Assembly: GCA_019637155.1 (NCBI GenBank)
Contig: JAHBWE010000003.1
Location: forward strand, 434,001 to 498,000
Direction: 5' to 3'
Length of the DNA stretch: 64,000 bases
Source of the DNA: Labilithrix sp.
Lineage (GTDB): Bacteria; Myxococcota_A; Polyangia; Polyangiales; Polyangiaceae
Translations under genes and position numbers: made by a program
Notes under the pieces: model-generated
Databases searched by the model: none
Seen by the model: only the letters and a program-made list of their open reading frames with translations
What the model was told of the DNA's origin: nothing
In this document: in pieces, positions 33,315 through 43,550 of the stretch
Layout: each line of letters begins with the position of its first letter
Position numbering within the stretch: position 1 is the stretch's first letter

Positions 33315-36300
33315 ATGATTACCGGCAGGTTGGAGCCGGGGTTCGTCGTCGCCGAGCGCTTCGAGATCGAGCGTCGAGTCAGCGCGGGCGGGATGTCCGC
33401 CGTGTTCCGCGCGATCGACCGCCAGAGCGGCGGGGTCGTCGCGGTGAAGATCCTCTACGGGCGCGACGAGGGGGAGCACCGGGAGCGGCTCTACCGCGAG
33501 GCGCGCGTCCTCGAGAAGCTCAGTCATCCCGGCATCGTCCGCTACGTCGCCCACGGCGAGATCGACGGCGACAAGCCTTACCTCGCGATGGAGTGGATCA
33601 CGGGCGAGACCCTCGGCAAGCGGCTCGCGCGGACGGGTCTCACCATGGGCGAGAGCGTCCGCATGGTCACCCGCATCGCGGAGACGCTCGCGACCGCGCA
33701 CGCCAAGGGCATCATCCATCGCGACATCAAGCCGGGGAACCTCATCCTCCGCGAGAGCAACGTCGACGATCCGACCCTCATCGACTTCGGCATCGCGCGG
33801 ATGGGGCTCGGCGCCTCGTCGATCACGAACACTGGCGTCATGCTCGGCACGCTCGGGTACATGGCGCCGGAGCAGGCGCGCGGGACCAAGCAGCTCGACG
33901 CGCGCGCCGACGTGTTCGCGCTCGGGGCGGTGCTGTTCAAGTGCCTCACCGGCTTGCCGGCGTTCGCGGGCGAAGACGAAATCGCGATCCTCGCGAAGAT
34001 GCTCTTCGAGACGCCGCCGCGCGTGCGCGACCTGAAGAAGGACGTCCCCGAGGCGCTCGAGGAGATCATCGGGCGGATGCTCTCGCGCGATCCGCTCCAG
34101 CGGCCGGCCGACGGCGGCATCGTCGCGGCGGAGCTCGCGGCGCTGGGGGCGCTCGACGTCGTCGGCTCCTACTCCGCGCGCGCGACGTCGACCCACGGCG
34201 ACGTCATCACGCGCGGCGAGCAGCGGCTCGTCAGCGTCGTCGCGGTCGCGGCGGGGGCGTACATCGACAGCGAAGAGTCGACGATCAACGACGGCCAGTG
34301 GCAAGGGCTCAAGTCGCTCTCCACCACGCTGCGCTCCGCGATCGTGCCGTTCGGCGCGCACCTCGAGGCGCTCGCGAGCGGCATGATCGTCGTCACGTTG
34401 CCGGGGCGGCACAGCGCGACGGACCAGGCGACGCGGGCGGCGCGGTGCGTGCTCGCGATGCGCGCGGCGGCGCCGCATGCGCCGATGGTGCTCGCGACCG
34501 GGCGCGCCGTCATCGCGGACCGCGTGCCGATCGGCGACGCGATCGACCGCGCGGTGCGGATGCTGCAGCAGCACGAGAACGACGACGCGGAGAGCGGGGT
34601 CACGAACAACCGGAAGCTCCCGATCCACGTCGACGAGGTGACGGCGGGCCTCCTCGACACGCGCTTCATCACGCGCGCGGCGAGCGACGGGAGCGGGCTC
34701 GAGCTCGTGGGAGAGCAGGCGCCGGTCGACGCGGGGCGGATGCTGCTCGGCAAGCCCACGCCCTGCGTCGGGCGCGAGCGCGAGATCGTCATGCTCGAGG
34801 GCGTCTTCGCCGAGTGCGTGGCCGACGACGTCGCGCGCGCGGTGCTGGTGACGGCGCCGGCCGGGGTCGGGAAATCGCGGCTCCGCTACGAGCTCCTCCG
34901 GACCTTGCGCCACCGCGGCGCGCCGCACGAGGTGTGGACGAGCCGCGGCGACCCGATGCGCGCGGGCTCGCCGTTCGGCATGCTCTCGCAGATCATCCGC
35001 GCCGCCGCCGACGCGCAGGACGGCGAGCCGCCGCGCGTGCAGCGCGAGAAGATCCGCGCGCGCGTGGCGCGGACGGTGCCGCAGCGCGATCTCGTCCGCG
35101 TCACCCAGTTCCTCGCCGAGACGCTCGGCATCTCGATGCCGGAGGAGGACGACGTCCAGCTCCGCGCGGCGCGCCACGACCCCGTCCTCATGGGCGACCA
35201 GATGCGGCGCGCGTTCGAGGACTGGCTCGCGGCGGAGACGCGCGCGCAGCCGGTGCTCATCGTGCTCGAGGACCTCCACTGGGGCGACCTCCCGAGCGTG
35301 AAGTTCGTCGACTCCGCGCTCCGCGCGCTCCACGACCGGCCGCTCATGGTGCTCACCCTCGCGCGGCCCGAGGTGAAGGACCTCTTCCCCGATCTGTTCG
35401 CGGAGCGCGGCGTGCAGGAGATGCGCCTCAAGGAGCTGTCGAAGAAGGCGAGCGAGAAGCTCGTGCGCCAGGTCCTCGGCGAGCAGCTCTCCGATGATCA
35501 GGTATCGCAGATCGTCCAGTCCGCCGGTGGTAATGCCTTTTATCTCGAAGAGCTGATTCGCTCTCATTCGGTCGGCGTCGGCATCGACCGGGACGTTCCG
35601 CCGATATCGGCCCACGCCGGACGCCGCTCGATCTTGCCCGTCGTCGTCCCCGAGACCGTATTGACGATGGTGCAGGCCCGCCTCGAGGCGCTCGAGCCGG
35701 AGGCGCGCCGCGTGCTCCGCGCCGCGAGCGTGTTCGGGCAGACGTTCTGGCGCGGCGGCGTCGTCGCGCTCCTCGCCGGCGCGAACGCGGACGCCGTCCC
35801 GCCCGGGATGAGGCCGTCGGCGGGCGAGAACGAGGGCGCGCAGGTCGGCGCGTGGCTCGACGAGCTCGCGGTCCGCGAGATCGTCACCCGGCGCGAGAGC
35901 ACCAAGTTCAAGGGCGAGCTCGAGTACCACTTCCGCCACGCGTTCGTCGCCGAGGCGGCGTACAGCATGCTCACCGACAAGGACCGCGTCCTCGGGCACA
36001 AGCTCGCCGCGCACTGGCTCGAGAAGAACGGCGAGAGCGAGGCGGTCGTCCTCGCGGAGCACCTCGAGCGCGGCGGGGAGCCGAAGCGCGCGATCACGTT
36101 CTACCGGCGCGCGGCCGCGCAGGCGCTCGAGGGCAACGACCTCGAGGCGTGCCTCGCGCGCGCCGATCGCGGCGTCGCGTGCGGGGCGGAGGGCGAGGTG
36201 CTCGGCCGCCTCTTGCTCCGCAAGTCCGAGGCGCATCGCTGGCGCGGCGAGAACCAGAAGGGCATGGAGTGCGCCCAGCGCGCGCTCGAGCTCCTCCCCC

Positions 36301-37373
36301 GCTCCGGCCGGCGCTGGTTCCTCGCCGCGGGCGAGGCGGTCGAGGCCGCGGCGCGCCTCGGCGACGAGAGCGAGCTCCATCGCTCCGTCGACGAGCTGTG
36401 CGACGTGAGCTCGGCCGGCACCCTCACCGCCCCGCACCTCGTCGCGCTCACGCGCGCGGCGTGCGTGCTCATGGCGGCGGGGAACTACCCGTCGGCGGAC
36501 GACCTGCTCCGCACGATCGACGCGGCCTACGAGAACACCCGGCGCGGGGGCGCGCCGGACGATCCCCTCGCCGCCGCGCACGTCTATCGCACGCGCGCGT
36601 ATCGGGCATTGGTCTCCGGCGACACCGGATCGGCGCTCTCGATGTTCAACGTCGCGATTGCCAACTACGAGCAAGCCGGCGACACGCGCGCGGCGTGCCG
36701 CCACCTCGTCAGCGCGGCGGCGGCGTGCATCGAGCTCGGCTCCTACCGCGAGGCGGAGCGCGCGCTCGTCGACGCGCTCGCGTCGGCGCAGCACATGGGG
36801 CTATCGGGCGTGAGCGCCTCGGTGTGGCATCACCAGGGAATGCTCCAGGCGCGCCTCGGCGACGCGCGCGCCGCGCTCGGGCTCGCCGACTCGGCGATCG
36901 AGGCGTTCGTCGCGCAGGGCGATCGCCGGATGGAGGCGGCGGCCCGCCTCTATCGCGGGTATTTCCTCACGCTCGCGGACGACCTCGACCGCGCCGAGCG
37001 CGAGGTGAGCCTCGCCCTCGACACGGCGGGCGCCTCGCCGCCGCTCCACGCCTACGGCCTCGCGATCCTCGCGAGCGTCTTCCTCCAGTACGGCCGCGCC
37101 GACAAGGCCGACGCGTGCGCGCGCGAGGCGCTCACGCTCCTCGACTCGCTCGGCGGGGTCGAGGAGGGCGAGGCGTTCATCCGCCTCACCTACGCGGAGG
37201 CGCGCGAAGCGGCGGGCGACATGTCCGGCGCGCGCGAGGCGATCGCGACCGCGCGCGTCCGCATCCTCGAGCGCACGGCGATGATCCAGGACGCGGCGTG
37301 GAAGGACACCTTCGTGCAACAGGTCCGCGAGAACGTGCGGACGTTGGAGCTCTACCGCGCATGGCGGGTCTGA
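33315..37373 (+). CDS. Giant Ser/Thr protein kinase with degenerate cyclase-like, AAA and TPR domains
   Basis: The 1352-residue protein has these parts in order. A protein kinase domain (about 14-275): ATP-Lys in VVAVKILYG, catalytic HRDIKPGNL, DFG-equivalent LIDFGIAR and APE in MAPEQARG. A cyclase-homology-like segment (about 295-480): RLVSVVAVAAGAY and 'MIVVTLPGR', with the metal Asps lost. An AAA_16/STAND ATPase (about 490-890): GREREIVML, Walker A APAGVGKS, 'VLIVLEDLHWGD'. Finally about 450 residues of TPR repeats. This 'kinase-AAA-TPR' plan is typical of myxobacteria and acts as a signal integrator. A downstream small gene overlaps its end by 13 bp. A stretch near 35500-35650 has noticeably lower GC. 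Confidence 0.9.
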   Translation: MITGRLEPGFVVAERFEIERRVSAGGMSAVFRAIDRQSGGVVAVKILYGRDEGEHRERLYREARVLEKLSHPGIVRYVAHGEIDGDKPYLAMEWITGETLGKRLARTGLTMGESVRMVTRIAETLATAHAKGIIHRDIKPGNLILRESNVDDPTLIDFGIARMGLGASSITNTGVMLGTLGYMAPEQARGTKQLDARADVFALGAVLFKCLTGLPAFAGEDEIAILAKMLFETPPRVRDLKKDVPEALEEIIGRMLSRDPLQRPADGGIVAAELAALGALDVVGSYSARATSTHGDVITRGEQRLVSVVAVAAGAYIDSEESTINDGQWQGLKSLSTTLRSAIVPFGAHLEALASGMIVVTLPGRHSATDQATRAARCVLAMRAAAPHAPMVLATGRAVIADRVPIGDAIDRAVRMLQQHENDDAESGVTNNRKLPIHVDEVTAGLLDTRFITRAASDGSGLELVGEQAPVDAGRMLLGKPTPCVGREREIVMLEGVFAECVADDVARAVLVTAPAGVGKSRLRYELLRTLRHRGAPHEVWTSRGDPMRAGSPFGMLSQIIRAAADAQDGEPPRVQREKIRARVARTVPQRDLVRVTQFLAETLGISMPEEDDVQLRAARHDPVLMGDQMRRAFEDWLAAETRAQPVLIVLEDLHWGDLPSVKFVDSALRALHDRPLMVLTLARPEVKDLFPDLFAERGVQEMRLKELSKKASEKLVRQVLGEQLSDDQVSQIVQSAGGNAFYLEELIRSHSVGVGIDRDVPPISAHAGRRSILPVVVPETVLTMVQARLEALEPEARRVLRAASVFGQTFWRGGVVALLAGANADAVPPGMRPSAGENEGAQVGAWLDELAVREIVTRRESTKFKGELEYHFRHAFVAEAAYSMLTDKDRVLGHKLAAHWLEKNGESEAVVLAEHLERGGEPKRAITFYRRAAAQALEGNDLEACLARADRGVACGAEGEVLGRLLLRKSEAHRWRGENQKGMECAQRALELLPRSGRRWFLAAGEAVEAAARLGDESELHRSVDELCDVSSAGTLTAPHLVALTRAACVLMAAGNYPSADDLLRTIDAAYENTRRGGAPDDPLAAAHVYRTRAYRALVSGDTGSALSMFNVAIANYEQAGDTRAACRHLVSAAAACIELGSYREAERALVDALASAQHMGLSGVSASVWHHQGMLQARLGDARAALGLADSAIEAFVAQGDRRMEAAARLYRGYFLTLADDLDRAEREVSLALDTAGASPPLHAYGLAILASVFLQYGRADKADACAREALTLLDSLGGVEEGEAFIRLTYAEAREAAGDMSGAREAIATARVRILERTAMIQDAAWKDTFVQQVRENVRTLELYRAWRV

Positions 37374-37795
37374 CCGATCTCCCGCCGCTCGGCGACGACG
37401 AGCTCGCCACGCTCTTCTGGGGCGCGAAGCTCCCGGCGCCGGAGTGGACGCACGCCGCCCACCTCCGGATGGCGTGGCTCACCCTCGCGCAGCACCCGAT
37501 CGACGAGTCGCACGTGCTCCTCCGCGTCGGCATCATCCGCCTCAACGCCTTCCACGGCCTCATCGAGACCCCACAGCGCGGCTACCACGAGACGCTGACA
37601 CGCGTATGGCTCACCCTCGTCGACGCAGCACGCAAGGCCGACGCCGGCGCGGGCTCGCGCGCGTTCCTCGAGCTCCACCCTGCCGCCCTCACACGCGAGG
37701 CGCCTCTCCGCCACTACTCCCGCGAGCGCCTCTTCTCGGTCCACGCGAGGGCGTGCTTCGTCGATCCGGACCTCGAGCCTCTTCCGCTCGTCTAG
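37361..37795 (+). CDS. Conserved hypothetical protein, 144 aa
   Basis: A soluble, mostly helical protein with conserved-looking motifs 'PEWTHAAHLRMAWLTL', 'IIRLNAFHGL' and 'RGYHETLTRVW'. These phrases (His-rich, helical) recur in a widespread uncharacterised bacterial family, but I know no function for it. The ATG lies inside the end of the Ser/Thr kinase gene (13-bp overlap), so the two are translationally linked. No signal peptide or TM. Confidence 0.65.
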   Translation: MAGLTDLPPLGDDELATLFWGAKLPAPEWTHAAHLRMAWLTLAQHPIDESHVLLRVGIIRLNAFHGLIETPQRGYHETLTRVWLTLVDAARKADAGAGSRAFLELHPAALTREAPLRHYSRERLFSVHARACFVDPDLEPLPLV

Positions 37796-37854
37796 GGTCG
37801 GGGCTCACGCGGCTGGGGCCCGGCGGACGGCTCGGGGCGGCGCGGCCCGGCGGC

Positions 37855-38484
37855 TCAGCGCGAGCGCTGTGGCTTCGCCGAGGGGCGGCGGTAGGTCAGG
37901 ACGGCGCGGAGGAGGTGGCTCGCGGTCTCGCGTAGGTCGGCGAGGCGGTGTTGCGGGCCGCGCTCGACCTGGGCGAGCAGGAGCTCGTCGACGCCGCCGA
38001 CGATCGCGGTCGCGAGCGGCGCCGAGATCGCCCCGACCTCGGGGTGGCGCTTGCGCGCGTGGTCGACGAAGGCGCGGAGCTGGGTCGCGAAGGCCTCGTG
38101 GACCTCGCGGCGCATGCGGAGCGCGCGTGGGCCCGCCGCCGCCATCTCGACGAGGCACGCGCGCGTGAGCGCCGGCGTCGACTCGAGCGCGGTCACGTAC
38201 GCGTCGATGACGGCGTCGACCTGCGCCGGCCACGCCGCGCCCGCGTGGAGCTCGAACGCATGCGCCATCGCCGCTTGCATGCGTGTCGTCGCGTCCTTGT
38301 AGGTCGCGAGGAGGCAGGCCTCCTTGTCCGCGAAGTGCTCGTAGAACGTGCGCTTCGAGACGCGCGCCTTCGCGACGATGTCCGCGATCGTCGCGAGGGC
38401 ATAGCCCTTCTCCGCGAGCGCGAGCACGAACCCTTCCAAGATCCGCGCCTTCGCCTCATCCGAATCCGAAGCTTGGACTTGCAT
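37855..38484 (-). CDS. TetR-family transcriptional regulator
   Basis: The 209-residue protein has an N-terminal TetR helix-turn-helix (about 10-60; 'ILEGFVLALAEKGYALATIADIVAKARVSKRTFYEHFADKE' pattern) and a helical ligand-binding domain. It is divergent from a flavin monooxygenase gene with 48 bp between. That gap contains two inverted repeats GGTAC-N6-GTACC, very likely its operators. It probably represses itself and the monooxygenase until a hydrophobic ligand binds. Start ATG 38484. Confidence 0.92.
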   Translation of the reverse strand: MQVQASDSDEAKARILEGFVLALAEKGYALATIADIVAKARVSKRTFYEHFADKEACLLATYKDATTRMQAAMAHAFELHAGAAWPAQVDAVIDAYVTALESTPALTRACLVEMAAAGPRALRMRREVHEAFATQLRAFVDHARKRHPEVGAISAPLATAIVGGVDELLLAQVERGPQHRLADLRETASHLLRAVLTYRRPSAKPQRSR

Positions 38485-38488
38485 CTTC

Positions 38489-38504
38489 GGTACTGTCTGG
38501 TACC
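38489..38504. promoter_or_regulatory. TetR operator 1 (GGTAC-N6-GTACC)
   Basis: GGTAC TGTCTG GTACC is a perfect 5-bp inverted repeat with a 6-bp spacer, 5 bp from the TetR start codon. It shares half-sites and spacing with the second site 6 bp away. Confidence 0.8.
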
Positions 38505-38509
38505 ACAGA

Positions 38510-38529
38510 TTGGTACTGGACGGTACCAA
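38510..38529. promoter_or_regulatory. TetR operator 2 (TTGGTAC-N6-GTACCAA)
   Basis: TTGGTAC TGGACG GTACCAA is a perfect 7-bp inverted repeat with the same 6-bp spacer, ending 4 bp before the ATG of the monooxygenase. Binding here would block its translation-initiation region or promoter. The two centres are 23 bp apart, about two helical turns, so dimers could bind side by side. Confidence 0.85.
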
Positions 38530-38532
38530 AAC

Positions 38533-39978
<1,446 letters not shown>

Positions 39979-41450
39979 TCGACGCGCAGGCGCGGGAGGT
40001 GACGGCCTCCCTCGTACTCTTGGAGCCACGTGACGAGCTTCTCGCGGACGGTCGCCCGGAGCGCGAAGGCGTCGGACGGGCTCGCGGTCGAGACGAGCAC
40101 GCGCACCTCGATCGTCCGCTCGCGCGCGTCGGTGAGGTGCACCACCTTCACGCGCTTGTCCCATTTGGGCTCGTCCTCGAGGATCCGGTCGAGCTCGGCG
40201 CGGACCTCGGCGATCGGGAGGGTCCAGTTGGCGTGCACGAACACGGCGCCGATCAGCCCGGAGGACACCTTGGTCAGGTTCTGGAACGGCTGCTCGAGGA
40301 TGCGCGTGATCGGGATCACGATGCGGCGCTCGTCCCAGACCTTGAGCACGGCGTACGTGAGCGTGATCTCCTCCACCGTGCCGTACTCGCCCTCGATGAC
40401 GACGGTGTCGCCGATGCGGATCGGCTGCGTCGCGGAGAGCTGGATCCCCGCGAGGACCGAGCCGATCGTCCGCTGCGCGGCGAGGCCGAGGACGACGCCG
40501 GCGACGCCCGCGGACGCGAGGAGCGACACGCCGGCGCTGCGCACGGAGTCGAACTGCATGAGCACGAGCGATCCGCCGACGACGAGGATGACGATGCTCG
40601 CCACGCGGCGGAGGAGGCGGACCTGGGTCTGGACCCCGCGCGCGGCGAGGATCTGGCTCGGCGGCCCCTCGGCCTCCATCTCCATCGTCCGGCGCTCGAG
40701 CGAGCGCGCGACGACGCCGACGAGGCGCAGCGCCATCCAGATCCCGGCGCACATCGCGAGCGAGAGCAGCACGTGGAAGTTGATCGTCCGGAGCCACGAG
40801 GGGAGCGCGAGCGCCGACGTCATCGGCACGAGCGCGCCGCACGCGAGCGCGAGGCGGAGCGGCCCGTGGGAGCTCTCGGAGAGCTCGTTGTCCCAGCGGA
40901 ACGAGGTCGCTTGCGCGAGCGGGCGGGCGAGCCGGCGGAGGAGCCACGCGCCGACGCGACCGAGGACGATCGCGAGGACGATCGCGAGGGGGAGGCCGAT
41001 CGCCTGCCACGCCTCGACGCCCACGACCTTCGAGGTCCGCAGCGACGCCGGGACGTGCGTCTCGAGCCACGACGGCCCGCGCTCTTCGTACACCGCGGGG
41101 ACGCGCGCGAGCGTCTCGGCGGAGAACGCCCAGCGCGGCGGGTTCGTGCGGGTCCGCTCGAGGACGATCGGGAACTCGCCGCCGGCGACGCGGACGACGC
41201 CGATCCGCTCGATGTTGTCGCCGTCCTCCGGCGTCCCCTTCGGATCGTCGGAGATCGCGTCGATGTTCACCCACGAGCGGCGCTCGAGGAGGTACTCGAG
41301 CTGCTGCGCGCGCTCGATCGCTTGCTCCTTGTTCCGTGCGCCGGAGGCAGGACCGAGGAGCGCGCTCGCGGTCTTCCAGTCTTCACGCTGCGCGGCGTCG
41401 AGGAACGAAGCGACGAAGCGTCGCGGCGTGGTCGTGTCGTCGGCCATGAG

Positions 41451-42110
41451 CTACCACGCGTACCCCATCGCGAGGCCGCCGTACCATTTCTGTTCGCCGA
41501 GACGCGACGGACAGCCGCTCGGCAGCGTGGACGTGCAGCGATCGCTCTCGTCGTTGAGCACGCGCGCGTAGCCGCCGAAGAGGCGAAGTGCAACAGCGCC
41601 GGAGATGCGAAGCTCGACGTTGGGCTCGAGCTGCCCCCAGAACACGAGCGGCCAGGAGCGCGTCGTCTTCGCAGCGATGCCGCAGCCGGCGCTCTGGCAC
41701 TGCTCGTCCTGCTTGAACTGGTACTCGTACGGGCCGAGCGTGAACGGGAACCCCATGCCGACCGCGAACCAGCGGTTCAGCGGAAGGCGGAGGCGCGGCA
41801 TGAACGACGCGCGCCATCCGCCGTCGGGCGAGAAGCCTCCGCCGGTGCCGAGGACGAGGTACTTGATCGGCGCATATTCGAGCGAGAGGGCGGCGATGCC
41901 GAGCGGGCTGCCCGGCGCGCCGACGACGGCGCTGACCGCGCGCGGCCGCGTGGTCCACGAATCGGGCTGGGGCGCCGACTCCACCCCTTTGTCCTTCGAG
42001 AGTGACAGGTCGGGCGCGAGCCGCGGCACCGGCAACGCGGGCGCGTCGTCCGCGCGAGCCTCCCCCGCCGCCCCGAGAAACACGAGCCCCAGCGTCGCCA
42101 CCCAACGCAT
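41451..42110 (-). CDS. Exported beta-rich protein, probable outer-membrane barrel
   Basis: The 219-residue protein has a signal peptide cut after 'GEARA'. The mature part has about eight amphipathic strands rich in Gly and aromatics (LVLGTGGGFSPDGGW, RLPLNRWFAVGMGF, LRLFGGYARVL, YGGLAMGYAW) and ends in an aromatic residue, as outer-membrane barrels do. There are two Cys pairs in probable loops (ECQSAGC-like, CTSTLPSGC). Function unknown. It is the first gene of a pair with the MscS-like channel. Confidence 0.6.
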   Translation of the reverse strand: MRWVATLGLVFLGAAGEARADDAPALPVPRLAPDLSLSKDKGVESAPQPDSWTTRPRAVSAVVGAPGSPLGIAALSLEYAPIKYLVLGTGGGFSPDGGWRASFMPRLRLPLNRWFAVGMGFPFTLGPYEYQFKQDEQCQSAGCGIAAKTTRSWPLVFWGQLEPNVELRISGAVALRLFGGYARVLNDESDRCTSTLPSGCPSRLGEQKWYGGLAMGYAW

Positions 42111-42191
42111 GTGGGCTACTGTAACTCACGGATAGAAAAGTCCAATCCTCGCGGACGAGCCGCCGGCTCACCGCTTGCAGCATCGAAGGGC

Positions 42192-43103
42192 ATGCGTACC
42201 CCGCCGCGTCCCGACACGCAGGAATTCAAGGCTTCGGAAGCGCCGGGTGGATCGGCGGCGCCCAAGCGGGATCCCTCCTATCCGGATCGCGCGCGGATCG
42301 ACAGCGATGTGCGAGCGTTCATGCGCCCGGCGAGCACGCCCTGGATCGTCTTCGATCGCGACAGCGCCGTCGACGCGGCTCCCATCTCGTTCGCCGCGAA
42401 GGCCGCGATGCGCGCCGGCGTCGCGTTCATGAGCAACCCGGATCTGAACGACGCGCCGACCGCGCCGGCGGTTCCCGCCGCGATGGCGCAGCTCGCGCTC
42501 CCGGCCTCGTCGGCCGCCGCGCGCCTCGCCGAGACGAACGCGATGTTCCCCGCGTCGGTGCCGGCGCAGCGCACGAACGACGTCGAGCCGAGCAGCCTCA
42601 TCGTCGCGAGGGACGTCCTCGAGGAGCCGAGCGCGGAGCCGCAGCTCTTCGTCACGCCGAAGCGCGGCGGCCTCAAGCTCGCGATCGCCGCCGCGGCGTT
42701 CATGGGCATCGCCGCAGGCGGCACCGCCGCCTTCGTTCACTCCACCGACGCGCCCGCGCCCGCTTCGGCGCAGGCCGCGACGCCGGAGGTCGAGCAAGTG
42801 GTGGTCGCGCCCGCACCCGCCGAGACGCAAGCGGCTCCCGCGGAGCCCGCGCCTGCACCCGCGGTCGCGCCGACCGAGATCGTCGGCGAGCACGCGACCG
42901 ATCCGAAGAAGCGCTGGGGCACGCTGACGATCAAACCCGACGCGAAGACCAAGACCGTCTGGTTCGACGGCAAGCGCATGCTCGGCGCCGGCAAGCGCTC
43001 CTTCATGGTCTACTGCGGAATGCACACGATCGCGGTGAACGACAAGACCGACCAGAAGGACATGGAAGTCCCCTGCAACGGCGAGCTCGTCATCGGCAAA
43101 TAG
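42192..43103 (+). CDS. Single-TM protein with PEGA-like C-terminal domain
   Basis: The 303-residue protein has a disordered N-terminal half, a TM helix (about 160-180; KLAIAAAAFMGIAAGGTAAF), a Pro/Ala-rich linker and a C-terminal compact beta domain (about 240-303; 'WGTLTIKPDAKTKTVWFDGK', 'GMHTIAVND'). The latter looks like a PEGA-type surface-layer/sugar-binding repeat. GAAGGG lies before ATG 42192. It is divergent from the exported barrel gene. No function known. Confidence 0.6.
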   Translation: MRTPPRPDTQEFKASEAPGGSAAPKRDPSYPDRARIDSDVRAFMRPASTPWIVFDRDSAVDAAPISFAAKAAMRAGVAFMSNPDLNDAPTAPAVPAAMAQLALPASSAAARLAETNAMFPASVPAQRTNDVEPSSLIVARDVLEEPSAEPQLFVTPKRGGLKLAIAAAAFMGIAAGGTAAFVHSTDAPAPASAQAATPEVEQVVVAPAPAETQAAPAEPAPAPAVAPTEIVGEHATDPKKRWGTLTIKPDAKTKTVWFDGKRMLGAGKRSFMVYCGMHTIAVNDKTDQKDMEVPCNGELVIGK

Positions 43104-43104
43104 C

Positions 43105-43509
43105 CTACTCGGATGTAGGGGGAGGCAGAGGGGGAAGCACCATGCAGCTCACGGAGGGCGGCGATGTGCCGTCGATACCGCAGCGACCGATCAGGCACCG
43201 CAGCGGAGCACACACGTCGCCCTCGACACACACGCCCTTGTCCCACCAGTCGGGGACCATATACCGAACACACTCTCCCGAGACGCACGAGAGCGTGTCC
43301 GTACATTCGACCGGAGGCGTGCGAAAGTACACCGAGTGAATGGGACCGGAATCGCCCGCATCCAGCGCCCCAGCCTCGTCCGGCCTGCCGCCGTCGCTGG
43401 CAGCCGCGTCCATAGACTCATCCTTCGCGCGAGCACGCTCGTCGCCACACGCGACCAGACTCACTCCGCTGAGGAACAGAACTGAGGGCAAGCGCATCAT
43501 CCGACTCAC
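43105..43509 (-). CDS. Small Cys-rich lipoprotein
   Basis: The 134-residue protein has a lipobox (SLVAC, Cys 21), an Asp/Ala/Gly linker and a Cys-rich core (ECTDTLSCVSGECVRYMVPDWW, then GVCVEGDVC, CLIGRCG), ending in a Pro-rich tail. It is probably an extracellular disulphide-rich protein like the other Cys-rich lipoproteins in this window. It follows the AAA/TPR gene by 41 bp and its stop is adjacent to that of the convergent PEGA-like gene. Confidence 0.65.
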   Translation of the reverse strand: MSRMMRLPSVLFLSGVSLVACGDERARAKDESMDAAASDGGRPDEAGALDAGDSGPIHSVYFRTPPVECTDTLSCVSGECVRYMVPDWWDKGVCVEGDVCAPLRCLIGRCGIDGTSPPSVSCMVLPPLPPPTSE

Positions 43510-43550
43510 GGTCGTCTATCGGCGTCGCTCGCGCCAATCAAATTCATCGG

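Noticed and set aside
33243..36794. Antisense open frame of about 1180 codons opposite the giant kinase
   Set aside because: The kinase on the plus strand has full domain motifs. The antisense product is a repetitive Arg/Asp/Leu/Val-rich sequence typical of mirrored GC-rich codons.
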